Below are positions 5,949 through 15,468 of a DNA stretch of 64,000 bases, piece after piece. The stretch's first letter is position 1; every line of letters begins with the position of its first letter. Source of the stretch: Sphingomonas sp. Root241. Lineage in GTDB: Bacteria > Pseudomonadota > Alphaproteobacteria > Sphingomonadales > Sphingomonadaceae. The stretch covers positions 938,903-1,002,902 of the forward strand of contig NZ_LMIV01000002.1 of NCBI RefSeq assembly GCF_001428865.1, given 5' to 3'. The notes beneath the pieces were generated by a model. It did no database searches and was not told the origin of the DNA. It worked only from the letters and a program-made list of their open reading frames with translations. The position numbers and the translations under genes are program-made.

Positions 5949-8849
5949 CTATTGGTCAACCTTCTCGCGCACCACGACCATCTTGCCGAAGCCCGAGGCC
6001 TTGCCGGGCTCGGCCTGAACCAGCACCACCAGCGAGCGTTCGCCCTGTCCGGCGGGCAGCGTCACGTCGAGCCGTGCGGACGCCGGATCGCGCTTCTCGC
6101 CGATCTTCTTGCCGTCGAGCCAGATTTCGGCGCTGCCGGCGAGTTCGGTGAAGGTCAGCACGCCGCCGCGCCGGCGGACGCTTGCCGGTGGGGTGAAGTT
6201 CATCTGATAGCCGTTCCAGCGCCCGGCATCGGAAGGTCCTTCGAGCCGACCGGAACGGCCGCGCGCGGTGGCGTAGCGATCGTCGGTGCCGACCTTCGCA
6301 TTGGGGTCGGGCCGGGTTGCGGTGAACGGTACGCGTGCCCAGAAGCTTAGCAACATTTCCGGCCGGGTATCGGCGACCTGCGCGCGCGGCGTGGCGACGA
6401 CGCGGTCGATCGTCAGCGTCGTCGGCTCGAGGCCCGGCGCAGTGGCGCGCAGCACCAGCTTGCCGCGCCCGGCGGCAGCGCGGACGATCACCTGCGCGAG
6501 GCCGTTGAACAGCTTCCGCGCGCTGCCCTTTTCGGGATCGTGATCATTGGGGTTGCCGTTGCCGAGCCCGATGATCTCGCCGCCTTCGATCGTGAAGCCG
6601 GCGGGCAAATTGACGAGCGGTACGTGCCGCCCGCGCGAATCGACCGCATCGACAGTGATCGGCTGGGCATCCTCGCCGTCGCCCGCCATCACGCGCCGAT
6701 CGGGAGTGAGCCGCAGCTTTACGGCCGCGCCGACGGTCTCGATCACGGCGCGTGCGACTTCGCGGCCGCCGCGATAGCCGATCGCTTCGAGCTTGCCGGG
6801 CGCATAAGGCACCTGGAACTCGGGCTGCTTGAGCCGGTCGACCGCCGCCTCGCCGACCTTCTTGCCGTTGAGCAGCAGCGTGACGCGTTCGGCATTGGTG
6901 AGCACCACCACGCGGATCGGCGTTCCCTCCTTGCCCGGCCAGTTCCAGTGCGGCTGGAGCGCGAGCACGGGCGTGTCGTCGATCCATTGCGCGCGGTGCT
7001 GGTGGAAAGCGAGCTTGGGGAAGCCGCAAATGTCCATGATCCCGAAGAAGCTCGAGGTGGACGGCCATTCGAACGGCGTCGGCTCGCCATGATAATCGAA
7101 GCCGGTCCAGACGAACCCGCCCGCGACGAACGGGCGTTCGGCGATCGCCTTCCACGCGGCGGCGTGCGTGGCGCCCCATGGCGCGCCCTCGTCGTCATAG
7201 CTGGTCATGATGTTGCGGGTCTTGTCGGTCACCCATTCGCCGCGGGTCGAGAAGGCGCTGGTATCCTCCGAGCTAGTCAGCGGCTTGTCCGGGAAGGCGG
7301 CGTGGTATTTGTCATATTGCGGGATCTGGTAATTGAAGCCGACCACGTCGACCGCCTGGCTGACGTTCGAAGGCGTGAACATGCCGTCGTTCATCGCCGC
7401 GGTGACCGGGCGGCTGTCGTCCAGCGCCTTCACTGTCGCGGCCATGCGGCGGACCATCTCATAGCCCTGCGGGCTACCCTGCATCGGCTCCTCGTTGAAC
7501 ACCGACCACAGGAAGACGGAGGGCCGGTTGCGGTCGCGCCGCACCAACCATTCGAGCTGCGCCATGTAATCGGGGCTCGGATTGAACTGGCGATTCTCGT
7601 TCATCACCAGCAGGCCGTGGCGGTCGCAGGCGTCGAGCAGTTCGGTGGGCGGCGCATTGTGCGACATGCGGATCGCGTTCGAGCCGAGCGCCTTCAGGCG
7701 GCGTACGCGCCAGTCCCACAGCGAATCGGGGATGGCGGTGCCGACCCCGGCATGATCCTGGTGGTTGCACGTGCCCTTGATCTTGAGCGGCTGGCCGTTG
7801 AGGTGGAAGCCGGTCCGGCTGTCGAACGTGAACGTGCGGAAGCCGATGTTGAAGTGGCGGGTGTCGATCAGTTTGTCGCCGTCGAGGACGCGGACCTCCA
7901 GCGGGTAGAGCGTCGGGCTTTCGGGTGACCAGAGCTGCGGATCGGTGACGGGCAGGTCCAACCTTGCGGTTGCCGTGACCAATGGCCGGACCTCGGCGTG
8001 TACCGACTGTACGACAATGCCAACATTATCGGTGCTGGCGAGGGTTACCTGCACCATCACGGTGCGGTTCTCAGTCGAGATGTTGCCGAGCGTCACTTCG
8101 ACCGGCACGCTCCAGCTGCCGTCCGCGGCGCGGCGCGGATCGCAATGCACGCCGTCGGTGACGATATATACCGGCGCGCGCACTGCCAGCCAGACGTGGC
8201 GATAGATGCCGGCGCCCTCGTACCACCAGCCTTCCATCGGCTCGGCATCGACGCGGATCGCGATCGTGTTGAGCTCGTCGCCGAAGCGCGCATAGGGCGT
8301 CAGATCGACATGCACGCCGTTAAAGCCGCTCCAGTTGCGGTCGACGATCGTGCCGTTGATCCAGATCGTGGCGTTCGTGGCGATCCCGCCGAAATCGATC
8401 TCGAGGAACTTGCCCTGGAGCGCAGGATCGAGCCGGATCGTGCGGCGGTACCAGCCGATGCCGCGGCGGCGATAGCCTTGCGAGACATTGGCCTGGGGAT
8501 CGACCGCGCCCTCGATCGCCCAATCATGCGGCAAGGTGACTTCGCGCCAGTCACTGTCGTCGAAGGTCATCGCCGCGGCGCCGTGCGCGGCGCCGGCCTT
8601 GGCGTTTTCATAGGTCGCCTGATGGCCCTTGATCTCGGGCATGGGCACATCGCCGAGATGGAAACGCCAGCCCTGATCGAGCAGCAGCCGACCGGGTTCC
8701 TCAGGGGTAGGGCGCGGATCGAGCCCGTCGCGCGGGGCGGGCATCGGCACGTCGCCGCCATTGTAGGTGTCCACCGCCTTCGCGCGGGCGGGAAAAGCGG
8801 GAAGCGCGGTAGCGAGCGCCGTGGTTGCCAAAAACGCCCGCCGATCCAT
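5949..8849 (-). CDS. Glycoside hydrolase family 2 (beta-galactosidase/glucuronidase type), exported
   Basis: A 966-residue GH2 enzyme. The N-terminus MDRRAFLATTALATALPAFP looks like a twin-arginine signal peptide. The order is sugar-binding domain (about 55-220), Ig-like domain, TIM barrel (about 340-630) and extra C-terminal beta domains including a LLLNGKKVGEA-type module. The acid/base lies in VFLWSVFNEEP (Glu453) and the nucleophile in LTSSEDTSAFSTRGEW (Glu528), matching the S-E-T..S...RG pattern of beta-galactosidase-like GH2 members. Start chosen at ATG 8849, because the upstream frame has no signal peptide. It is the last gene of a minus-strand unit with the GH43-like gene and GPH carrier. 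The exact sugar, galactose or a uronic acid, cannot be told from sequence. Confidence 0.88.
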   Translation of the reverse strand: MDRRAFLATTALATALPAFPARAKAVDTYNGGDVPMPAPRDGLDPRPTPEEPGRLLLDQGWRFHLGDVPMPEIKGHQATYENAKAGAAHGAAAMTFDDSDWREVTLPHDWAIEGAVDPQANVSQGYRRRGIGWYRRTIRLDPALQGKFLEIDFGGIATNATIWINGTIVDRNWSGFNGVHVDLTPYARFGDELNTIAIRVDAEPMEGWWYEGAGIYRHVWLAVRAPVYIVTDGVHCDPRRAADGSWSVPVEVTLGNISTENRTVMVQVTLASTDNVGIVVQSVHAEVRPLVTATARLDLPVTDPQLWSPESPTLYPLEVRVLDGDKLIDTRHFNIGFRTFTFDSRTGFHLNGQPLKIKGTCNHQDHAGVGTAIPDSLWDWRVRRLKALGSNAIRMSHNAPPTELLDACDRHGLLVMNENRQFNPSPDYMAQLEWLVRRDRNRPSVFLWSVFNEEPMQGSPQGYEMVRRMAATVKALDDSRPVTAAMNDGMFTPSNVSQAVDVVGFNYQIPQYDKYHAAFPDKPLTSSEDTSAFSTRGEWVTDKTRNIMTSYDDEGAPWGATHAAAWKAIAERPFVAGGFVWTGFDYHGEPTPFEWPSTSSFFGIMDICGFPKLAFHQHRAQWIDDTPVLALQPHWNWPGKEGTPIRVVVLTNAERVTLLLNGKKVGEAAVDRLKQPEFQVPYAPGKLEAIGYRGGREVARAVIETVGAAVKLRLTPDRRVMAGDGEDAQPITVDAVDSRGRHVPLVNLPAGFTIEGGEIIGLGNGNPNDHDPEKGSARKLFNGLAQVIVRAAAGRGKLVLRATAPGLEPTTLTIDRVVATPRAQVADTRPEMLLSFWARVPFTATRPDPNAKVGTDDRYATARGRSGRLEGPSDAGRWNGYQMNFTPPASVRRRGGVLTFTELAGSAEIWLDGKKIGEKRDPASARLDVTLPAGQGERSLVVLVQAEPGKASGFGKMVVVREKVDQ

Positions 8850-8859
8850 GTCTCTTCCC

Positions 8860-9816
8860 TTATTTGCCGAGCCGCATCGTGACCGGCTTTGTGCGGTCGA
8901 TCGACAGGATTCCATCTTTTTCCGCGATCTCGGCGATCTGCAGTACACTGCGGCGGCCCCAGTCGGGATCCTTCGCCGCTTCGGGCTCGCCCGATTGGTG
9001 GACGAAGTAGACGAGATACGCCCGGTCGCCCGCGACGATCACGTCGGGATGCTGCGCCTTGGCGCGGTCGGTGGGGCGCGTGCCCGGCTCGCCGGCGAGG
9101 TGTCCGGGCTGGGCGGTCCAATGTTCGCCGTCGCTCGAATGCTGGACCAGCAGGCCCTTCCACGCGTCGCTGATCAGCCACCAGCGCCCGCGCCAGCGAA
9201 ATGCCTTGGGCCCCTCGCCGGGCGTCGTCACGGCGGTGCCGCGCACCGTCCAGTTCTTGAGGTCCTTGCTGTCGGCCCAGCGGATCGCCTTGCCCATCCG
9301 CTCGTCGTTGAACCACAGCCGGTAGCCGCCCTGCGGAAGCTCCAGCACGCTCGCGTCGATGATCCGGTCGGAGTCCAGCTCGACGCGCTCGCCGCAGTCC
9401 CAGCGCTTCAGGTCTCGGCTGGTGAGGTGGACCAGGAAGCGCGGGGCATTCCAGTCCTTGAACACGCCGGGCACCACGGTGATCCACATGTGCCATTTGT
9501 CGCCGAAGCGCTGGACCTCGGGCGCCCAGAGCGTCGCGCCGGTGCAGCTCGCGGGGATCGCCGCCGTGCCCGAATAACGCCAGTGTGCGCCGTCCTTCGA
9601 TCGCGCGACTCCGATCGCGGTGCCGTGGACCCAGCTGACGTCCTTGGGATCGGCGAGCTTCAGGTCGGCGCGACGATTGGTGTAGAACATCACCCATTCG
9701 CCGGTTTTCGGATCGTGCACGGTCGAGGGGTCTGCCGCACCGTCGTGCACCGGATCGCGGAACAGCGGGACCGCGGCGACCGGGTCCGCCGCGAGCAGCG
9801 CCAGCACCGCGAGCAT
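8860..9816 (-). CDS. GH43-like five-bladed propeller glycosidase, exported
   Basis: A 318-residue protein with a short signal peptide (MLAVLALLAADPVAAVP) and the repeat pattern of GH43/32/62 beta-propellers: PVHDGAADPSTVHDPKTGEW (early catalytic Asp region), DGAHWRYSG, LWAPEVQRFGDKWHMWITV, RIIDASVLELPQGGYRLWF, and SSDGEHWTAQ. It starts at ATG 9816, whose A is shared with the TGA of the upstream carrier gene (TGATG), so the two are translationally coupled. Ten bases separate it from the GH2 gene downstream. Likely an arabinosidase, xylosidase or galactosidase acting on oligosaccharide side chains; family membership is firmer than specificity. Confidence 0.8.
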   Translation of the reverse strand: MLAVLALLAADPVAAVPLFRDPVHDGAADPSTVHDPKTGEWVMFYTNRRADLKLADPKDVSWVHGTAIGVARSKDGAHWRYSGTAAIPASCTGATLWAPEVQRFGDKWHMWITVVPGVFKDWNAPRFLVHLTSRDLKRWDCGERVELDSDRIIDASVLELPQGGYRLWFNDERMGKAIRWADSKDLKNWTVRGTAVTTPGEGPKAFRWRGRWWLISDAWKGLLVQHSSDGEHWTAQPGHLAGEPGTRPTDRAKAQHPDVIVAGDRAYLVYFVHQSGEPEAAKDPDWGRRSVLQIAEIAEKDGILSIDRTKPVTMRLGK

Positions 9817-11447
9817 CAGCGGTTCCCGGAGACGGGGTTCTTGCCCCAGAGCTGCTCGTACTTCCAGCCCGACAGATCCTCGACGACCGCGCGCGCCTCG
9901 GGCGATGTCGGCTCGGTGCCGCCGGCCCGCAAATGGTCGATCTCGGCCATCAGAACGTCGTGCGTCTGCGCATTGAGGCGAAAGCGCCACGACGCGATCA
10001 GGCCGGCGAGCATGACCAGGATCGGCCCGAGGATCAGCAGCCAGGTGATGGTGGCGATCGCTTGCGGGGTTTGCTGCACGGCTTCGGCGGGCCCTCCCTT
10101 TGGCGAGACATAGCCGCCGAGGTCGATGATCCAGCCGGTGCAGATGATCGCTGCCGACTGGGCGAGCTTGCGCACCAGCGTCATCACGCCGGCGAAGATG
10201 CCCTCACGTCGTTGGGCCGTGACCGCCTCATCCACGTCGGGCAGGTAATTATAGACCGACCAGGGCACGAAATTCAGGGTGCCGCGGCCGAGCCCGGCGA
10301 GCAGGATCGGCACGAACAGCCAGAAGATCAGCACCGGGCTGAACGTCGCGGAGGCCGGATTCAGCGCCGAAAGCATGTTGCCGTGAAGGGCGCCCAGGTC
10401 CGCGACGAAGCCCGCGGGTCTCAGATGATAGAAAGCGAGGAACAGCAACAGCCCGGCACCGAAGAAGCTGATGGCGATGCGGTAGGCGATCACCGGCCCG
10501 GTGCGGATGACGATATTGATGGCGATCATCACCGAGATGAGCTGCGCCACATACATGATCGTCAGCAGCTGCGAGATGATCAGCGTCGCGCCCATCATCA
10601 CCGTGACTACGAAGATCGGGAAGGCCGTGTTGAAGATGTCCTGCGAGATGTAGCCGCCGAGATAGATCGACAGATGCTGACGGAAGGCGCGGATGCGAAG
10701 CGTCGAGAATAGATCGCGGAACATCACGACCGGGATCAGCAGCGCGGTCTTCACGTCGAGCGGGACGGACTGCACCTGCTTTTCGGCCTCGGTGTAAGGG
10801 CGCTCCCAGGTGAAGATCACCACCAGCAGCACGACCAGGCTGAAGATCGCGCCGAATATGGCGCCCATGATCAGGAAGGTGCTGGGCGAATCCTTGCCCC
10901 CGAGGCTGCTGATGATCAGCGTCGGCAGATAGGATGCGAGAATGGCGGAGCTCTGCGCGACGATCATCCGTGCGCCGGCGAACTTCGCCTTTTTCCGATA
11001 ATCGTTGGTCATCTCCGCGGCGAGCGTCTCCCACGGGATGAGGAACATCGTGTAGACGAACTCGAAGAAGATGAATGTCAGCAGGTAATATGTGAAGCTA
11101 TGCCCGGCGACGAAGATCAGCGCGAAGCTGGGCAGCAGCGGAATGGTGGCGATGAGGAAGATCTTGCGACGCCCGATCCGCCGGCCGATCCAGGTGTGCC
11201 GCAGATTGTCCGACACATAGCCGATCAACGGGCAGGTGATCGCCTCGAGCAGCCGCGGCAGGCCGAGGATCAGCCCCGCCTCCGCCGCGGACAGGTTACA
11301 GAAGGTGGTGAAGAAGTATAACAGCCAGCCGGTGACGACCGCCTGCGCGCCTGCCCCCAGCATGTCGCCGGAGCCCCAGCCCCAATAATTGTACCAGCGC
11401 GGCTGACGGTGCGCGGATACGGTTGGCGCCGAGGCGCTGCTGGCCAT
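9816..11447 (-). CDS. GPH-family (MelB/LacS-like) glycoside:cation symporter
   Basis: A 543-residue inner-membrane carrier with about 12 hydrophobic segments. The GPH signature is clear near the N-terminus: ITCPLIGYVSDNLRHTWIGRRIGRRKIF, where the Asp and basic residues correspond to the MelB cation and loop motifs. It is the first gene of the minus-strand unit GPH-GH43-GH2 and is divergent from the secreted PL22 lyase gene. It probably imports oligosaccharides or galacturonides released in the periplasm. The ATG at 11447 has GAGG nine bases upstream. Family placement is firm; substrate is inferred from context. Confidence 0.88.
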   Translation of the reverse strand: MASSASAPTVSAHRQPRWYNYWGWGSGDMLGAGAQAVVTGWLLYFFTTFCNLSAAEAGLILGLPRLLEAITCPLIGYVSDNLRHTWIGRRIGRRKIFLIATIPLLPSFALIFVAGHSFTYYLLTFIFFEFVYTMFLIPWETLAAEMTNDYRKKAKFAGARMIVAQSSAILASYLPTLIISSLGGKDSPSTFLIMGAIFGAIFSLVVLLVVIFTWERPYTEAEKQVQSVPLDVKTALLIPVVMFRDLFSTLRIRAFRQHLSIYLGGYISQDIFNTAFPIFVVTVMMGATLIISQLLTIMYVAQLISVMIAINIVIRTGPVIAYRIAISFFGAGLLLFLAFYHLRPAGFVADLGALHGNMLSALNPASATFSPVLIFWLFVPILLAGLGRGTLNFVPWSVYNYLPDVDEAVTAQRREGIFAGVMTLVRKLAQSAAIICTGWIIDLGGYVSPKGGPAEAVQQTPQAIATITWLLILGPILVMLAGLIASWRFRLNAQTHDVLMAEIDHLRAGGTEPTSPEARAVVEDLSGWKYEQLWGKNPVSGNR

Positions 11448-11496
11448 GCGGGATTTCCTCTCTGGGGTTTGGCCGCCGGGATTGCGGCAACGTGCC

Positions 11497-11535
11497 GATA
11501 CCGGTTCTTTACTCCATATTCTGAACCGCTATCAT
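11497..11535 (+). promoter_or_regulatory. Predicted promoter with ACCGGTT operator upstream of PL22 gene
   Basis: A -35-like TTTACT (11508-11513) and -10-like TATCAT (11530-11535) are separated by 16 bp and lie 40 bp upstream of the chosen start. Overlapping the -35 edge is gataccggttct (11497-11508), whose ACCGGTT core is also found in the promoter at 43884-43912 and resembles LacI-family operators. The site lies between two divergent genes, so one regulator could control both. Prediction from sequence only. Confidence 0.4.
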
Positions 11536-11574
11536 GATATGTGGAACGACATCAAGTCGGCGGGAGTGTTGAGG

Positions 11575-12879
11575 ATGCGGCTGGGACGCGCGATTTGCCA
11601 GGGCTTTGCGGTTGCTTCGCTCGTGCTGGCGGGAACGGCGGCGGCGGACCCCGCCGCTGAGTGGGTCGATCCGCTCACCGGGCACAAGGTGGTGCGGATC
11701 AGCCGCGAGCCGGGCAGCGCCGCGCTCTATTTCCATCAGAACAGCTATACGCCGCAGGGCGACAAGATGGTGATCTCGGTGCCGGGCGGGATCTCGGTGG
11801 TCGACCTCAAGACGTGGGAAGTCAGCCCGCTGGTCAAGGTGCAGGGCGCGACCCTGCTGTTCACCGGGCGCAAGACGCGTACCGCTTATTATCAGCGCCG
11901 TGGGCCGGATGGCGGGCCTGCGACGATTTTCGCAGTCGATATCGATAGCGGCAAGGTCCGGAAAATCGCCGATGTGGACCGCGGCTTCATCGGGTCGATC
12001 AACGCCGACGAGACCCTGCTGCTCGGCCAATGGGCGGAGAATGACCGGCCGCTCCAGCCGAATGCCAAGCCGAGCGACAACAGCAGGTTCGGCCAGGCGC
12101 AATATGCCGCCAATTGGCCCGACGGCCGCCCGATGACCTATGCCGAGGCCAAGGAAGTGCGGCTCAACGAGCGGCTCGAGGCGAAAATCCCGATGGAGAT
12201 CTTCACGATCGACGTGAAGACCGGCGCGCGGAAAGTGGTCACTGCCTCGACCGACTGGCTCAACCACATCCAGTTCTCGCCGACCGATCCGCAGCAGATC
12301 ATGTATTGCCACGAGGGCCCGTGGCACAAGGTCGACCGGATCTGGACGATCCGCGCCGATGGGACGGGCAAACGCCTCGTCCACAACCGCACGATGAACA
12401 TGGAGATCGCCGGTCACGAGTTCTTCTCGCCCGACGGCAAGACGATCTGGTACGACCTGCAGACCCCGCGCGGCGAAGTGTTCTGGCTCGCCGGCTTCGA
12501 CCTCGCGACGGGTAAGCGCCGCTGGTACAATGTCGAGCGGAACCACTGGTCGGTGCACTACAACCAGTCGCCTGACCTGAAGCTGTTCTCGGGCGACGGC
12601 GGCGACAGCGAAATGGTCGCGCATGCCCCGGACGGGAAGTACCTGTACCTGTTCCACCCGAAGGATATCCCGGATGTTGCCGGCATCCACGCACCCGGTG
12701 CGGAGAACCTGATCTCACCGGGCACCTTCGAAGCCGAGAAGCTGGTGGACATGCGCAAGCAGGACTACCGGCTCGAGCCGAACATGACCTTCACGCCGGA
12801 TGGGAAGTGGATCATCTTCCGCGCCAATTTCGAGGGCGCGAACCACGTCTATGCGGTGGAGTTGGCCAAGGCGAAATAG
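11575..12879 (+). CDS. Oligogalacturonate lyase (PL22), apparently exported
   Basis: A 434-residue member of the Pectate_lyase_22 family, a seven-bladed propeller that cleaves unsaturated digalacturonate and short oligogalacturonates to 5-keto-4-deoxyuronate. Family features: EWVDPLTGHKVVRISREPG, then the metal/base histidine stretches LNHIQFSPTDPQQIMYCHEG, GHEFFSPDGKTIWYD and NHWSVHYNQSPDLKLFSGDG. The N-terminus MRLGRAICQGFAVASLVLAG plus TAAADPA is a good Sec signal peptide, unlike the cytoplasmic Ogl of enterobacteria. Start chosen at ATG 11575; an ATG at 11539 is in frame but would bury the signal. It is monocistronic and divergent from the GPH carrier. The kdu/kdg genes for its product are not in the window. 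Confidence 0.9.
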   Translation: MRLGRAICQGFAVASLVLAGTAAADPAAEWVDPLTGHKVVRISREPGSAALYFHQNSYTPQGDKMVISVPGGISVVDLKTWEVSPLVKVQGATLLFTGRKTRTAYYQRRGPDGGPATIFAVDIDSGKVRKIADVDRGFIGSINADETLLLGQWAENDRPLQPNAKPSDNSRFGQAQYAANWPDGRPMTYAEAKEVRLNERLEAKIPMEIFTIDVKTGARKVVTASTDWLNHIQFSPTDPQQIMYCHEGPWHKVDRIWTIRADGTGKRLVHNRTMNMEIAGHEFFSPDGKTIWYDLQTPRGEVFWLAGFDLATGKRRWYNVERNHWSVHYNQSPDLKLFSGDGGDSEMVAHAPDGKYLYLFHPKDIPDVAGIHAPGAENLISPGTFEAEKLVDMRKQDYRLEPNMTFTPDGKWIIFRANFEGANHVYAVELAKAK

Positions 12880-12888
12880 GCACTTCTA

Positions 12889-13040
12889 ATTCCCCTCCCT
12901 GTAAGGGAGGGGTCAGGGGTGGGTGAGCAAGGGTCGGGCTCGATGCCCGATCCTTGCTCCATTGCACGCAGCTCGAAGGGCTCCCCCGGCCTTCGCCGGG
13001 GTCGCACCCACCCCCAGCCCCTCCCTTGCAGGGAGGGGAG
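12889..13040. repeat. Composite palindromic repeat between convergent genes
   Basis: Two inverted copies of a cccctccct...agggagggg hairpin plus a GGGTGGGTG tail (12889-12925 and 13005-13040) enclose a strong central hairpin, gcaagggtcgggc / gcccgatccttgc (12927-12957). A close relative with the same layout is at 26239-26384. It sits between the stops of PL22 (12879) and GH115 (13041) and probably works as a bidirectional terminator. Confidence 0.8.
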
Positions 13041-15467
13041 TCAGGTAGGCACGAACCTGATCGCTTCGATCAGCACGCCGCCGCTTTCGGCCAGCAGTTC
13101 GATGCGGTGATTGCCGCCCGCGATCCCGCCGGGCACTTCGATCGAAATCCGGTTGTCGAGTACGGCTTGCACCCACGCGGCGTCGCCGGTGTTGCGCGCG
13201 ATCGACAGCGGATAGGCCTTGCCGTCGATCCGCAGCGTCAGGCGGAGCGGTTCGCCGTCGCCGTCGGCATAGGTCGGGATCAAGTCGATCACTGCGCGCC
13301 AATTGCCGGCGGGAAGAGCCGGTGCCGTCGTGCCCGTAACCGCGCGATCGACTCGCGATCCCAGCACCAGTCCGTTGCGGCCGAGCCCGGGGACTATGCG
13401 CCAGCTTCCTACAATCTTGCGCAGATCGAGCGTCACCTCGCGCTTCGTGACAGGCTCGACGAGCACGGGCGTCACCGGCGGACTCGCGGCAGGCGCGGGC
13501 AGGATCGGCGGCGTCAGGCGATAGCTCTTCCACTGCCCGTCGGCTGGCTCGACCGCGATGAACCCGCGCCACTTGCCGTCGACGAGTTTGTCATATGCCT
13601 CGGTCAGCTCGGCGATCCGCGCGTCCGCCGCGCGCGCTTCGGCGCCGTGGCCAAGCGCACGGGGCAGATCGGTGTCGCGGAGCCGATCATGCGCCTCCGC
13701 GGCGAAGAAGCGGCGATTGGCACTGGCAGCAGTCTCGACCGGATAGCCTAGCAATTCGAAGAATGCTTCGCGACGCTGCTCCGGCATGCGCGAGGCAATT
13801 GCACGGGCCCGCGCGACGTTGCGGTCGAATTGCGCCAGCCGGGCATCGGCCTCGGCGATCGATAGGGGGCTCTGACGCGCCTTCTGCCCCGGTAGATACC
13901 ATTGGAGATGTTCGGGCCGGCGGGCGAAATCGAGCCGGTGATATTCGGCGAGGATCGCTCCGATTTCGTCGGCTTCGCTGGTGGCGATGTTCTCCGCTGT
14001 CCAGCGCCGCGTCCAGCCCTCCACGCCGAGCGCCCGCGTCCCCGGCACGTCCCATGCGAGCGACAGGAAGTAATCGGTCGCCAGTTCGGCCGGCTTGATG
14101 TCGCCGACATTGGCGATCCACATCTTGTCTGCGCCGAGATCGAAGGCGCGGCCCATCTCCTCGGCGATCAGCGCCGGCGGCGTGGTCGACAGCCACAAAT
14201 AGGAAAGTGGCGCCCCCAGATAGGAGAGGTGGTAATAGATGCCCGCGCCGCCGCTGCGCTTGCGCTCGGCGGGCGTCGGGAAGCGGCGGATATAGCCGAA
14301 ATTGTCGTCGGGCCACATCAAGGTGACGTCGCCGGGGACGGCGAGCCCGGCGCGATAGATGTCGAGCACTTCCTTGTACGGCGTGAAGACCTGCGGCACC
14401 CGTTCGACCTGTGGCGAGACATGCCGGGCGAGCATCGCGCGCTGGTCGGCGATGATGCTTTCGAGGAAGCGCTTCCGAGTCGGCATGTCCGACGCACCCT
14501 GCATGCCGCTGTCGTGGATGCCGCGCATGCCGAGCGTCCAGATACTCTCGTACTTGCCGTTGGTGCGGGCGCGTTCCTCCCAATAGGCACGGACGCCATC
14601 GGGGTTCTTGCCGTAATCGTAATCGTGCGTATCGGCCGTCCATTCGCCGACATTGTTGCGCAGCATCGGCTCGGCATGCGACGAGCCCATCACGATCGCA
14701 TAGCGGTCGGCCAGCTTCGCATTGTCGGGGTTCGCGTTGAAGGCAGGCGAGATCTTGTGCATCGCCGGCCACAAGGTGTTGGCCTTGAGCCGGAGCAGCA
14801 GCTCGAACACCTTGGCATAGGTCTTGGGGCCCATGCCGCGGGTGCCCGGCTCGAAGACCGTCGCCGACCAGGGGGTGAGTCCCCAATCCTCGTCGTTGAT
14901 GAAGATCCCGCGATATTTGACCGAAGGCGGTCCGAAGCGGTGCGTGCCGGGGCGGACGTGCAGTGCAGGCTGCTTGAGCGGCGTGACATCGGCCCACCAA
15001 TGCCAGGGCGAGACGCCGATCGCACGGCTGAGCTCGTAGATTCCGAAGGCAGTGCCGCGCCGGTCGCTGCCGGCGATGACGAGCACGCGGGGCACGCCGG
15101 GGGCGGGGCGCTCGATGGTGGCGATGACGAAGCTTTCCCACGCGCCATCGAGCCGCTTGGCGTCGAGCTTGCCCGTGGCGATGAGGCGGTCGATCGCCGG
15201 ATTCTTGCCGAGAGTGCCGACCCAGATCTGGTCACCGCCTGCGGTTTTGCCGGTGACGGTGGTGAGGTCGTGGCGGAGATCCTCGGCGGCGATCTTGACG
15301 ACGTCGTGATCGCCTTCGGCAGTGACGACGCGCGCGCCGGCGAGGTTTAATCCTGCCGCGTCCAGCCGCACATCGATCCAGCCGGCAAGCTGGGCGTGTG
15401 CGGGGAGGGCGAAGAGGAGAAGGCAAAGGGTCAGGATGAATCGACGGAGCGTGCCGGCTCCGCCCAT
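13041..15467 (-). CDS. GH115 xylan/glycan alpha-(4-O-methyl)-glucuronidase
   Basis: An 808-residue exported GH115 enzyme; the family removes alpha-1,2-linked (methyl)glucuronic acid from xylan and related glycans. Signature stretches are HWWADVTPLKQP, KYRGIFINDEDWGLTPW, LKANTLWPAMHKISPAFN, MGSSHAEPMLRNN, LGMRGIHDSGMQG, LMWPDDNFGYIRRFP and GIYYHLSYLGAPLSYLWLS. Start chosen at ATG 15467, giving the signal peptide TLRRFILTLCLLLFALPAHA. However, the frame stays open upstream to an ATG at 15650 that overlaps the GH105 stop (TGATG), through a palindromic repeat. The repeat therefore probably separated the old coupled start from the signal peptide. Last gene of the rhaM-GH35-GH53-GH105-GH115 unit. 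Confidence 0.9.
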   Translation of the reverse strand: MGGAGTLRRFILTLCLLLFALPAHAQLAGWIDVRLDAAGLNLAGARVVTAEGDHDVVKIAAEDLRHDLTTVTGKTAGGDQIWVGTLGKNPAIDRLIATGKLDAKRLDGAWESFVIATIERPAPGVPRVLVIAGSDRRGTAFGIYELSRAIGVSPWHWWADVTPLKQPALHVRPGTHRFGPPSVKYRGIFINDEDWGLTPWSATVFEPGTRGMGPKTYAKVFELLLRLKANTLWPAMHKISPAFNANPDNAKLADRYAIVMGSSHAEPMLRNNVGEWTADTHDYDYGKNPDGVRAYWEERARTNGKYESIWTLGMRGIHDSGMQGASDMPTRKRFLESIIADQRAMLARHVSPQVERVPQVFTPYKEVLDIYRAGLAVPGDVTLMWPDDNFGYIRRFPTPAERKRSGGAGIYYHLSYLGAPLSYLWLSTTPPALIAEEMGRAFDLGADKMWIANVGDIKPAELATDYFLSLAWDVPGTRALGVEGWTRRWTAENIATSEADEIGAILAEYHRLDFARRPEHLQWYLPGQKARQSPLSIAEADARLAQFDRNVARARAIASRMPEQRREAFFELLGYPVETAASANRRFFAAEAHDRLRDTDLPRALGHGAEARAADARIAELTEAYDKLVDGKWRGFIAVEPADGQWKSYRLTPPILPAPAASPPVTPVLVEPVTKREVTLDLRKIVGSWRIVPGLGRNGLVLGSRVDRAVTGTTAPALPAGNWRAVIDLIPTYADGDGEPLRLTLRIDGKAYPLSIARNTGDAAWVQAVLDNRISIEVPGGIAGGNHRIELLAESGGVLIEAIRFVPT

Positions 15468-15468
15468 A

